A stretch of 9,193 nucleotides of DNA from NCBI GenBank assembly GCA_025454275.1, contig JALOOS010000056.1, forward strand, positions 1-9,193, read 5' to 3'. Source of the stretch: Desulfobacterales bacterium (GTDB lineage Bacteria; Desulfobacterota; Desulfobacteria; Desulfobacterales; SpSt-501). Both the position numbers and the translations under genes were made by a program. Of this stretch, positions 1 to 6,276 are shown in pieces (the stretch's first letter is position 1; the number at the start of each line of letters is the position of its first letter). The notes beneath the pieces are model-generated. The model did not search any database. It worked only from the letters and a program-made list of their open reading frames with translations, and was not told the DNA's origin.

Positions 1-471
1 GAGTCGGACCGGCTGCCCGAGCCGATTTTCACGCCGGCCACCAAGGAAGAGGTCGGAACACACGACATCAACATCGATTTCGCGGAGGCGCAAAAGCGGA
101 TCGGCCGCGAGCTGGCCGAGCGGGTGCGCGAGCTCACCCTCACGATTTACCGCCGCGGGGCCGCCTTCGCCGAAACCAAGGGCATCATCATCGCCGACAC
201 CAAGTTCGAGTTCGGTTTGGTCGGCGACGAGCTGATCCTGATCGACGAGCTGCTCACCCCGGACTCCTCGCGCTTCTGGCCGAAAGCCGCCTACGCCCCC
301 GGCGGCGGCCAGCAGAGCTTCGACAAGCAATACCTGCGCGATTATCTCCTCTCCACCCGCTGGAACAAAACCCCGCCGCCGCCGCCGTTGCCGGAGGAGG
401 TGATCCGCGGCACCCGCGAGAAATACCTCGAGGCGCTGAAGCAGCTGAGCGGCAGCAGCCATGGACTTTGA
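1..471 (+). CDS. purC: Phosphoribosylaminoimidazole-succinocarboxamide synthase (SAICAR synthase), 3' part
   Basis: The gene runs in from the left edge; 156 C-terminal codons plus the stop are present. The enzyme is cytosolic and joins aspartate to CAIR using ATP in de novo purine synthesis. Visible family signatures, in order, are TPATK followed by THDINI (about residues 11-25 of the fragment), IIADTKFEFG, DELLTPDSSRFWP and QSFDKQYLRDYL. These are the nucleotide/substrate-binding segments of the longer, roughly 290-300-residue SAICAR synthases, so about half the protein is missing. A run of prolines (PPPPPLPEEV) lies near the C-terminus, in a position where the family normally has 'PP.LP'. 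The stop at 469-471 lies inside the next gene, an 11-base overlap, suggesting translational coupling to the ParB-like gene. The first in-frame GTG at 124 is internal and not the start. Identification is secure. Confidence 0.96.
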   Translation, partial: ESDRLPEPIFTPATKEEVGTHDINIDFAEAQKRIGRELAERVRELTLTIYRRGAAFAETKGIIIADTKFEFGLVGDELILIDELLTPDSSRFWPKAAYAPGGGQQSFDKQYLRDYLLSTRWNKTPPPPPLPEEVIRGTREKYLEALKQLSGSSHGL

Positions 472-1492
472 AGGGGAATGGCTCGCGGCCGCACCCCTTC
501 CGGTACCCGTTGATGCCATCGACGCGGAGGAATTGCGCTTCCGCATCACCACCCGGTCCGACCTGGAGCCCCTGGCGGCCTCGATCGGCCGTCTCGGCCT
601 TCTGCAGCCCCTGCTGCTGAGGGCCGCCGGGCGCGGTTATACCATCGTCAGCGGGTTCCGACGGCTGGCGGCCTGCCGGCAGCTGGGGCGGCGGGAGATC
701 CCGGCCCGGGTGCTCTCCCTTGCGGTGACGGACGCCTGCTGCGCCCGGCTCGCCATCGGCGAGAATGCCCTGGCCCGCCCCCTGAACCTGATCGAGACCG
801 CCCGTGCCCTTGCGCTGCTCACCGCCACCGCGCCCGACGGCTGCCTGCCGGTCGAAGATGCGGGCGCGCTCGGGCTGCCGGCGCATGCGGGGGTTGCCGC
901 CCGCCTGATGAGGCTCGAGCGTCTGCCCGCGGCGGTCCGGGAGGGGGTCCAGGAAGGGGCGATCGCCCTCGCCATGGCCGAAGAGCTCGGCCGGTTGGCA
1001 CCCGATGCGGCCTCCGCCTTCGCACGCCTGTTTCGCCGGCTCGGCCTGGGCCTCAACCGGCAGCGGGAGATCCTCTCCCTGGTGACGGAGATCGCCGCAC
1101 GGGAAGGCCGCCCGGTGCTGGAGATCCTGACCGGACACGAGCTGGAGGAGTGCCTGCTCGACCCGGCGGCGGACCGCGGCCACGCGGCGCAACAGATCCG
1201 CCGCCGGCTGCACCGCCGCCGGTTCCCGGCCATCCGCCGCGCCGAGGAGGGCTTCGAAACCCTGCGCCGGCGCCTGGACCTGGGCGAGGGGCTGCAGCTT
1301 ACCCCGCCCCGGGACTTTGAAGGCACCTGCTTCAGCCTGACCCTGAGTTTCGGAAGTCTGGAAGAGCTGCTGGAGCTGCGCGGCCGGCTGGACGCCCTCG
1401 CTCGCAACCCCGCCCTAAGCCGGATCCTGAAAAGCAAGGCGGAAGGGTTCGCACCCGACCCCCCGCCGGCAGGCCCCCGCCCCCCGTCATGA
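461..1492 (+). CDS. ParB/Spo0J-like N-terminal domain protein
   Basis: The product has 343 residues. Residues 12-116 resemble the ParB/Spo0J nucleotide-binding domain: GLLQP at 46-50, the IVSGFRR box at 62-68 (Spo0J-type proteins have GERR) and IGENALARPLNLIE at 99-112, matching the ParB ENxxR box. E101, N102, R67 and R68 sit where ParB CTPases hold CTP and Mg2+. Residues about 128-180 follow the ParB pattern of a helix-turn-helix followed by 'LP..VRE.V..GAI.LA.A..L', so DNA binding is likely. The C-terminal 160 residues, rich in Arg and Leu, are unrecognised and end in a Pro-rich tail. It overlaps purC by 11 bases and the SPL-like gene by 4 (ATGA). No parA is adjacent, so chromosome partitioning is unlikely; a helper role for the SPL-like protein is inferred. 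The ATG at 461 is the upstream start; its ribosome site is weak. Confidence 0.8.
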   Translation: MDFEGEWLAAAPLPVPVDAIDAEELRFRITTRSDLEPLAASIGRLGLLQPLLLRAAGRGYTIVSGFRRLAACRQLGRREIPARVLSLAVTDACCARLAIGENALARPLNLIETARALALLTATAPDGCLPVEDAGALGLPAHAGVAARLMRLERLPAAVREGVQEGAIALAMAEELGRLAPDAASAFARLFRRLGLGLNRQREILSLVTEIAAREGRPVLEILTGHELEECLLDPAADRGHAAQQIRRRLHRRRFPAIRRAEEGFETLRRRLDLGEGLQLTPPRDFEGTCFSLTLSFGSLEELLELRGRLDALARNPALSRILKSKAEGFAPDPPPAGPRPPS

Positions 1493-2589
1493 CCATCCGG
1501 GAGCTCTTCATCGATGCCGAGGCGGCCGACCACCCGCAGACGGCCGCGATCCGATCGCGCCTGGCGGTGCCGGCCCGGGTGGTGCCCGGACCCGCCGCAC
1601 TTTTCGAGGAGGTCAGGGCGGCCGACGACCCGGCCGGCCGCGGCAAGCAGGTGCTCTTTCTGACGCGCAACAGGGGGGCATTCCTGAAAGCGTGCCCCGG
1701 CACCCGCCACTACACCTGCTGCGGGTACCGGATCCTGCATGTCGGCAGCTACTGCACCATGGACTGCGCCTATTGCATCCTCCAGGCCTATTTTCACCCG
1801 CCGCTCTTGCAGTACTATGTCAATCAGGAAGATATGACCCGCGAACTGGAGGAGTGCTTCAGCACGCCCGTGATCCAGCGCATCGGTACCGGGGAGTTCA
1901 CCGACAGCCTGATCTGGGAGCCATGGACGAACCTCTCCCGCGGACTCGTGCAGCGCTTCGCCGCCCAGCGCCGGGCCGTCCTCGAACTCAAGACCAAGAG
2001 CGTGAACGTCGCGGGGCTTCTCGACCTGGACCACCGCCGCAAGACCATCCTGGCCTGGTCCCTCAACACCGAGCGGGTGATCCGCGAGCAGGAGCGCGGC
2101 ACCGCCGCGCTGGGAGCGCGCCTGCGGGCGGCTGCCGCCGGTGCGGCCGCCGGCTACCCGCTGGCCTTTCATTTCGACCCGGTCGTGATCTATGACGGCT
2201 GCGAGGCGGAATACCGGGAGGTGGCGGAGCGTCTCTTCGCAGCCATCCCCCCGGAGCAGGTCGTCTGGATCAGCCTGGGCGCCTTCCGCTTCATGCCGGA
2301 CCTCAAGGCGCTCATCCAGCGGAGGTTCCCCGATTCCCGCATCGTCTACGGAGAGTTCATCACGGGCCTGGACGGCAAGGCGCGCTATTTCAAGCCGCTG
2401 CGGATCCAGGTGCTGCGCTCCCTGGCCCGGGCCATCCGGGAGTTCGCCCCGCACTGCTGCGTCTACCTCTGCATGGAGGACGACGAGGTCTGGCGCCACA
2501 GCCTGGGGTTTGTCCCGGCCGAGCGCGGCGGGCTGCCGCGGATGCTGGATTCGGCCGCGGCGCGGCACTGCGGGGTGGAGGAAGGGTAG
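1489..2589 (+). CDS. Radical-SAM protein of the spore photoproduct lyase (SPL) superfamily
   Basis: The product has 366 residues. The radical-SAM motif CxxxCxxC is C89-TMD-C93-AY-C96, followed by ILQAYF as in SPL proteins; it would bind the 4Fe-4S cluster that cleaves SAM. Upstream, CPGT (69-72) and Y76-CCGY (to 80) form a second conserved-looking Cys region. Downstream are GTGEFTDSL (133-141), LELKTKS (165-171), the WSLNTE strand (190-195) and FHFDPVVIYDG (228-237), all typical of the SPL-type barrel. True spore photoproduct lyases have a catalytic Cys about 40-45 residues after the cluster, in a C-x-S-D context; here that place reads EFTD (136-139), so the cysteine appears absent. The start ATG overlaps the parB-like stop as ATGA, with no clear Shine-Dalgarno in the C-rich stretch before it, so translation is probably coupled. 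Annotated homologues are often called 'DNA photolyase'; the substrate is unknown. No sporulation gene is nearby. Confidence 0.85.
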   Translation: MTIRELFIDAEAADHPQTAAIRSRLAVPARVVPGPAALFEEVRAADDPAGRGKQVLFLTRNRGAFLKACPGTRHYTCCGYRILHVGSYCTMDCAYCILQAYFHPPLLQYYVNQEDMTRELEECFSTPVIQRIGTGEFTDSLIWEPWTNLSRGLVQRFAAQRRAVLELKTKSVNVAGLLDLDHRRKTILAWSLNTERVIREQERGTAALGARLRAAAAGAAAGYPLAFHFDPVVIYDGCEAEYREVAERLFAAIPPEQVVWISLGAFRFMPDLKALIQRRFPDSRIVYGEFITGLDGKARYFKPLRIQVLRSLARAIREFAPHCCVYLCMEDDEVWRHSLGFVPAERGGLPRMLDSAAARHCGVEEG

Positions 2590-2706
2590 GGTGACAGGCG
2601 GGAGGAGCGGCGTGTAAGGCGTCAGGCGTTCGGAGCGGCCCGCAGGGCGGGCCTTGAGGAGCGCTGCGCTTGAGGCCGCCGATACGGGGAAGGGGGTCTA
2701 ACCGTC
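2590..2706. other. Intergenic region with inverted repeats and heptamer-like repeats
   Basis: This 117-base gap holds no coding region. A perfect 7-bp inverted repeat, GGCCCGC-AGG-GCGGGCC, spans 2637-2653, and a second small one, AGCG-CTG-CGCT, lies at 2660-2670. Both stems are followed by TTGAGG (2654-2659 and 2670-2675). Before them are degenerate heptamers: GTAAGGC (2614-2620) and GTCAGGC (2621-2627), with GTGACAGGC at 2591-2599. There is no T-run after the stems, so a standard intrinsic terminator is not supported. The purine-rich tract GGGGAAGGGGG at 2687-2697 is a plausible ribosome site for the nuclease gene starting at 2707. No convincing sigma-70 promoter was found. Confidence 0.6.
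2637..2653. repeat. Perfect GC-rich inverted repeat (hairpin)
   Basis: GGCCCGC and GCGGGCC flank a 3-base AGG loop, downstream of the SPL-like gene and upstream of the nuclease gene. In RNA it would form a very stable short hairpin. It could slow polymerase or protect the 3' end of the purC-parB-spl transcript, but the lack of a following U-run argues against a classical rho-independent terminator. Confidence 0.6.
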
Positions 2707-3396
2707 ATGCAATCCCGGGGCAACAGCGTACCAAAGGCCATCACACTGGGGTTGCTGCTGCTGGTGCTGCTCGCGGGCGGGGCGGGGGCGGGCGAGTGGG
2801 CGGCGGTGCGGCGGGTGGCGGACGGGGACACGGTCGAGCTCACCGACGGGAGGCTCGTACGCTACCTCGGGATCGATGCGCCCGAGATCGATCACGCGGC
2901 CGGAACGGCCCAGCCCTTCGGCTTCGAGGCGCGCGCCCGCAACCGGGAGTTGGTCGGCACCGGCCGGGTGCGGCTCGAGGCCGATGTGGAGCGCTTCGAC
3001 GCCTACGGGCGGACCCTGGCCTATGTGTTCCTGCCCGACGGCTCCATGGTCAACGAAGCCCTGATCCGGGAGGGGCTGGCCTTCTGCCTTGCGAAGACCC
3101 CTAACGTGAAGCACGAGGAGCGCCTGCTGCGCGCCCAGCGGCAGGCGATGGAGGCCCGGCACGGGATCTGGCGGGAGTGGCGCGAGAAGCCCGGCCGCTT
3201 TATCGGCAACCGCAACTCCCGGCGCTTCCACCGGCCGGAGTGCCCGGAGGCCAAGCGCATCCGCCCCGCGAACCGCGTCGCCTTCCGCACGCGCTGGGAG
3301 GCGCACTGGGCCGGCTACTCGCCCTCCCGGGAGTGCCAGCCCGATTTCGTCATCCCCGGCGACCCTACTCCTTGGCCTTCGCCGCCGCCTCGATGA
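2707..3396 (+). CDS. Secreted thermonuclease-like (SNase) protein with C-terminal Cys/His module
   Basis: The product has 229 residues. Residues 1-29 form a signal peptide: basic N-region, hydrophobic core ITLGLLLLVLLAGG, likely cleavage near AGAG. The staphylococcal nuclease fold follows: VADGDTVEL (38-45), VRYLGIDAPE (51-60) and DAYGRTLAYVF (98-108). D41, R52, D57, E60 and R102 match the Ca-binding and catalytic Asp21, Arg35, Asp40, Glu43 and Arg87 of the S. aureus enzyme, so it should be an active Ca-dependent DNA/RNA phosphodiesterase, acting in the periplasm or outside. Residues 165-212 (FIGNRNSRRFHRPEC, then GYSPSREC) resemble the Ada-type metal-binding module found on bacterial SNase proteins. 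H175, C179 and C210 remain, but the usual first Cys of the last CxxC pair is S207. The final codons run 32 bases into the convergent EF-G gene. The start is supported by a purine-rich ribosome site at 2687-2697. Confidence 0.9.
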   Translation: MQSRGNSVPKAITLGLLLLVLLAGGAGAGEWAAVRRVADGDTVELTDGRLVRYLGIDAPEIDHAAGTAQPFGFEARARNRELVGTGRVRLEADVERFDAYGRTLAYVFLPDGSMVNEALIREGLAFCLAKTPNVKHEERLLRAQRQAMEARHGIWREWREKPGRFIGNRNSRRFHRPECPEAKRIRPANRVAFRTRWEAHWAGYSPSRECQPDFVIPGDPTPWPSPPPR

Positions 3397-5437
3397 TCTT
3401 CTGGGCGATGTGGGCGGGCACCTCGTCGTAGTGGGAAAATTCCATGCGGTAGATGCCGCGCCCCCCGGTCATCGAGCGCAGGTCGGGGGCGTAGGTCTGG
3501 AACTCGGCCATCGGCACATAGGCGTTGATGACCTGGTTCTTGCCGGCGTTCTCCATCCCCAGCACCCGGCCGCGCCGGCTGTTCAGGTCGCCCATGATGT
3601 CGCCCATGAACTCGTCCGGGGCGATGACGGTCACCTTCATGATCGGCTCGAGCAGGACCGGTTCGGCCTGTTCCGCGGCCTTGCGGAAGGCGAGGGAGCC
3701 GGCGATCTTGAAGGCCATTTCCGAGGAGTCCACCGCATGGTAGGAGCCGTCGTCGACCGTGGCCTTGAAATCCACGCAGGGAAATCCCGCCAGGACCCCG
3801 CGCTGGGCCGATTCGACGATCCCCTTTTCCACCGCCGGAATGTACTGCCGCGGGATGGAGCCCCCCACGATCGCATCCACGTACTCGAATCCCTTGCCGC
3901 GCGGTTGCGGCTCGAACTGGACCCAGCAGTCCCCGAACTGCCCGTGGCCGCCGGTCTGCTTCTTGTGGCGGCCCTGGACCCGCACCTTCTTCTTGATGGT
4001 CTCGCGGTAGGGGACCTTGGGGATGTTGAGCTGGACCTCGACATTGAACTTGCGCCGGAGCCGTTCGACGGTGGTCTCGATGTGAATCTGGCCCTGTCCG
4101 TGCAGGATGATCTCCTTGGTCTCCGCCAGCCGGTCGATCCTGAGCGAGCCGTCCTCTTCCAGCAGCCGCGTGAGGGAGGTGAAGATCTTGTCCTCGTCCC
4201 CCTTGTTCTTGGCGCTCAGGGCGTAGGAGATGAGGGTCGGAATGGGGGCGACCGGCGTGAAGACCACCTTGTTGGCCTCGTCGCAGAGAGTGTCGCCGGT
4301 GCCGGTCTCCTTGAGCTTGGCCACCGCGACGATGGCGCCGGGGCCGCCGCCGGCCGCCGGTTTCTGCTCCTTGCCGAGAATCACGAGGAGCTGGCTGTAG
4401 CGTTCGCGGGTCTCTTTTTTCGAGTTGTAGAAGGTGCCGTCCGTCCCGATCGTGCCCGAGAAGATGCGGAAGATGGTCAGCCGGCCCGCATAGGGGTCGG
4501 TGATGGTCTTCACCACCAGGGCCGAGAAGGGGGCGGCGGGGTCGGGGCGGCGTTCGACCGCGGCACCGGTCGCAGGGTCTTGCCCCGTCTTGGGGCCGCG
4601 GTCCGCGGGCGAGGGCAGGGCGGCGACCATGAAGTCCATCAGGAGGTCGATCCCGATATTGGCGGCGGCGGACCCGCAGAGCACGGGTACGAAGGTGCGG
4701 GCGATGGTGCCCTTGCGCAGGGCGCTGCGCAGCTCCTCCTCGGTGAGGGTCTCCCCCTCGAGGTAGCGCTCGACCAGGGCGTCGTCCGCTTCGGCGATGT
4801 TCTCGATCAGGGCCTCCCGCTCCGCGGCCGCCTCCTCCTTCATATCGGCCGGGATCTCGGCCGCCTTGGCCTTGCCGTCGGCGCCGTAAAGATAGGCTTT
4901 CTGGGCGATGAGGTCGACGATGCCCTTGAAGCCGGACTCGGCCCCGATCGGCAGCTGCAGGATGATGGGCCTGGGCTTGAACATCTCCCGCGCCTCCGTG
5001 AAGGCGCGCTGGAAGTCGGCCCGCTCGCGGTCGAGCTTGTTGATGAAAATGGCGCGCGGCAGCTCGAACTCATCCAGGAATTCCCATCCCTGTTCGGTCT
5101 GGACCTTGATGCCGTCGACCGCGTCGATGACCACCACGGCCGTATCGGCCGCCTGCAGGCAGGTCTTGGTGTCGGAGAAGAAATTCTGGTCGCCCGGGGT
5201 GTCCATGAGGCTGATGGTGTGCTTCTTCCAGGCGAGCTGGTGGAAGCCGGTGCTGATGCTGGAGGTGCGTTTGACCTCCTCGGGCTCGAAATCCATGGCC
5301 GTGTTGCCGTCCTCGACCCGCCCCATGCGGTTGATGACACCGGCATCGAAAAGCAGGGCTTCGGCCAGGGAGGTTTTTCCGGCGCCCCCATGGGCCACCA
5401 AGGCGATGTTGCGGATGCTGTCGACCTTCTCGCTCAT
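3365..5437 (-). CDS. Elongation factor G-like GTPase (EF-G2/FusA2-type paralogue)
   Basis: At 690 residues this is full EF-G length. The GTPase domain shows the P-loop AHGGAGKTS (15-23), switch I RTSSIS (57-62), G3 DTPGD (79-83), G4 NKLD (133-136) and G5 CGSA (254-257). Domain II is about 300-390, domain III about 395-470, domain IV carries TGGHGQFGD (495-503) and YHAVDSSEMAFKIAG (566-580), and domain V GDIMGDLNSRRGRVLGM (612-628). The P-loop with GGAGKTS instead of HIDHGKTT marks the EF-G-like paralogue family rather than the main fusA. In canonical factors G3 reads DTPGH and the His triggers GTP hydrolysis; here it is D83, so ribosome-stimulated GTPase activity may be altered. The role may be specialised (stress, recycling) and is not known. 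The start is backed by GGAGAGG seven bases before ATG. No ribosomal-protein genes are adjacent, which also argues against the housekeeping gene. Confidence 0.93.
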   Translation of the reverse strand: MSEKVDSIRNIALVAHGGAGKTSLAEALLFDAGVINRMGRVEDGNTAMDFEPEEVKRTSSISTGFHQLAWKKHTISLMDTPGDQNFFSDTKTCLQAADTAVVVIDAVDGIKVQTEQGWEFLDEFELPRAIFINKLDRERADFQRAFTEAREMFKPRPIILQLPIGAESGFKGIVDLIAQKAYLYGADGKAKAAEIPADMKEEAAAEREALIENIAEADDALVERYLEGETLTEEELRSALRKGTIARTFVPVLCGSAAANIGIDLLMDFMVAALPSPADRGPKTGQDPATGAAVERRPDPAAPFSALVVKTITDPYAGRLTIFRIFSGTIGTDGTFYNSKKETRERYSQLLVILGKEQKPAAGGGPGAIVAVAKLKETGTGDTLCDEANKVVFTPVAPIPTLISYALSAKNKGDEDKIFTSLTRLLEEDGSLRIDRLAETKEIILHGQGQIHIETTVERLRRKFNVEVQLNIPKVPYRETIKKKVRVQGRHKKQTGGHGQFGDCWVQFEPQPRGKGFEYVDAIVGGSIPRQYIPAVEKGIVESAQRGVLAGFPCVDFKATVDDGSYHAVDSSEMAFKIAGSLAFRKAAEQAEPVLLEPIMKVTVIAPDEFMGDIMGDLNSRRGRVLGMENAGKNQVINAYVPMAEFQTYAPDLRSMTGGRGIYRMEFSHYDEVPAHIAQKIIEAAAKAKE

Positions 5438-5516
5438 TGAACATCCTCTCCTGAATGGATTTTTCGCCCGGAAGCGGGCGCTAAACGCTGATTTCTATCT
5501 ATTCAGGATTTAAAAA
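5438..5516 (-). promoter_or_regulatory. Leader of the EF-G-like gene: possible promoter and alternative RNA stems
   Basis: This gap between tlyA and the EF-G-like gene is visibly more AT-rich than its surroundings. On the minus strand, TTGATT (5520-5515) and TAGAAA (5497-5492) are 17 bases apart and could be a weak sigma-70 promoter. A hairpin CGCCCG-CTTC-CGGGCG lies at 5480-5465. An 8-bp inverted repeat TCCTGAAT/ATTCAGGA (5508-5501 with 5456-5449) encloses it, and its 3' arm takes in the first bases of the AGGAGAGG ribosome site. A second pairing, GATTTTT (5518-5512) with AAAAATC (5464-5458), crosses the first, so the two cannot form as simple nested stems. The hairpin is followed by A's, not T's, on the minus strand, so it is not a canonical terminator of tlyA. 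Promoter and RNA switch are both inferences. Confidence 0.4.
5465..5480. repeat. Perfect hairpin in tlyA/EF-G gap
   Basis: On the minus strand CGCCCG, loop CTTC, CGGGCG form a 6-bp GC stem between tlyA and the EF-G-like gene. It sits inside the larger TCCTGAAT/ATTCAGGA inverted repeat. The stem is followed by AAAAAT in the direction of transcription and so lacks the U-run of an intrinsic terminator. It may instead shape the leader near the ribosome-binding site. Confidence 0.6.
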
Positions 5517-6254
5517 TCAAGCCCCCAGGAGCAGGAAAAACTCGCGGTTGCCTTTGGGGCCGAGAATGGGGGAGGGGAGGGGGTCGGAACAGGACAAGCC
5601 GAGAGCGCTGAAACAGCGGGCGAGCTCCGCCAGCACCCGCGCGTGCCGGGCCGGGTCGCGTACGACCCCGCCCTTGCCGACCTCGCCCTTGCCGACCTCG
5701 AACTGGGGCTTGACGAGCGGCAGGATGAGCGCCCCCGGCTTGCGGAAGCTTAAAACGGCGGGCACCACGAGCTTGAGGGAGATGAAGGCGACGTCGATGG
5801 TGATCAGGTCCACCGGCTCGGGTACCCGGGCGGGATCGAGGCGGCGGATGTTCGTGCGCTCGATGAGGGCCACCCGCGGGTCCTGCCGCAGTTTCCAGGC
5901 GAGCTGGCCGTAGCCGACATCCACGGCATAGACCCGGGCGGCGCCGCGCTGGAGCAGGCAGTCCGTGAAGCCGCCCGTGGAGGCGCCCACATCCAGGCAG
6001 ACCCATCCGGCGACATTCAGCGCATAGCCGTCGAGGGCGGCCTCCAGCTTGAGCCCCCCGCGGCTCACGTAAGGCAGATCGCCGCCGGAGACCTCGACTC
6101 GCTGGGTCTCCGCCACCATCAGCCCGGGCTTGCCGGCGGGCACCCCCTCCACCCGGACGGCTCCGGCCATGATCAAGGCCCGCGCCCGCTCGCGGCTCGG
6201 CGCCAGGCCGCGTTCGGTCATCACGAGGTCCAATCGCTTGCGGTCGGCAGCCAT
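5517..6254 (-). CDS. tlyA: TlyA-family rRNA methyltransferase (S4 domain plus FtsJ-like domain)
   Basis: The product has 245 residues and matches TlyA, often labelled 'hemolysin', which 2'-O-methylates rRNA using SAM. Residues about 6-60 form the S4 RNA-binding domain (RLDLVMTERGLAPSRERAR onward). PYVSRGGLKLEAAL (61-74) leads into the methyltransferase, with SAM-binding motif I LDVGASTGGFTDCLL (87-101) and AVDVGYGQLAWKLRQD (110-125). The putative catalytic tetrad K69, D154, K182, E238 is intact and falls at the same numbers I recall for M. tuberculosis TlyA. VVRDP (197-201) and GPKGNREFF (232-240) are also typical. I chose the ATG at 6254 because the longer in-frame reading lacks similarity to TlyA and would run into dxs; the S4 domain begins immediately after this Met. 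No strong Shine-Dalgarno is seen. It starts 22 bases after the dxs stop, consistent with one operon. Confidence 0.93.
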   Translation of the reverse strand: MAADRKRLDLVMTERGLAPSRERARALIMAGAVRVEGVPAGKPGLMVAETQRVEVSGGDLPYVSRGGLKLEAALDGYALNVAGWVCLDVGASTGGFTDCLLQRGAARVYAVDVGYGQLAWKLRQDPRVALIERTNIRRLDPARVPEPVDLITIDVAFISLKLVVPAVLSFRKPGALILPLVKPQFEVGKGEVGKGGVVRDPARHARVLAELARCFSALGLSCSDPLPSPILGPKGNREFFLLLGA

Positions 6255-6276
6255 GAGCGAGGTCGGCGGCCGCCCG

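Noticed and set aside
637..2568. A 643-codon open frame on the minus strand across the ParB-like and SPL-like genes
   Set aside because: The plus-strand reading shows clear ParB and radical-SAM motifs with tidy overlaps; the minus reading shows none.
1489..2589. Calling the radical-SAM gene splB (true spore photoproduct lyase)
   Set aside because: The expected catalytic Cys is not at its place and no sporulation context exists; only superfamily membership is supported.
3410..5440. A 676-codon open frame on the plus strand, opposite the EF-G-like gene
   Set aside because: It mirrors a strongly coding gene in GC-rich DNA and its translation has no family-like motifs, only low-complexity Gly/Asp/Leu/Val-rich text; an antisense shadow.
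5465..5480. Intrinsic terminator after tlyA
   Set aside because: The stem is followed by A's rather than T's in the direction of transcription, and the T-run on the other strand precedes the stem.
5670..5705. Short tandem repeat in tlyA (GCCGACCTCGCCCTT type)
   Set aside because: It encodes the EVGKGEVGKGG stretch that is normal in TlyA proteins.
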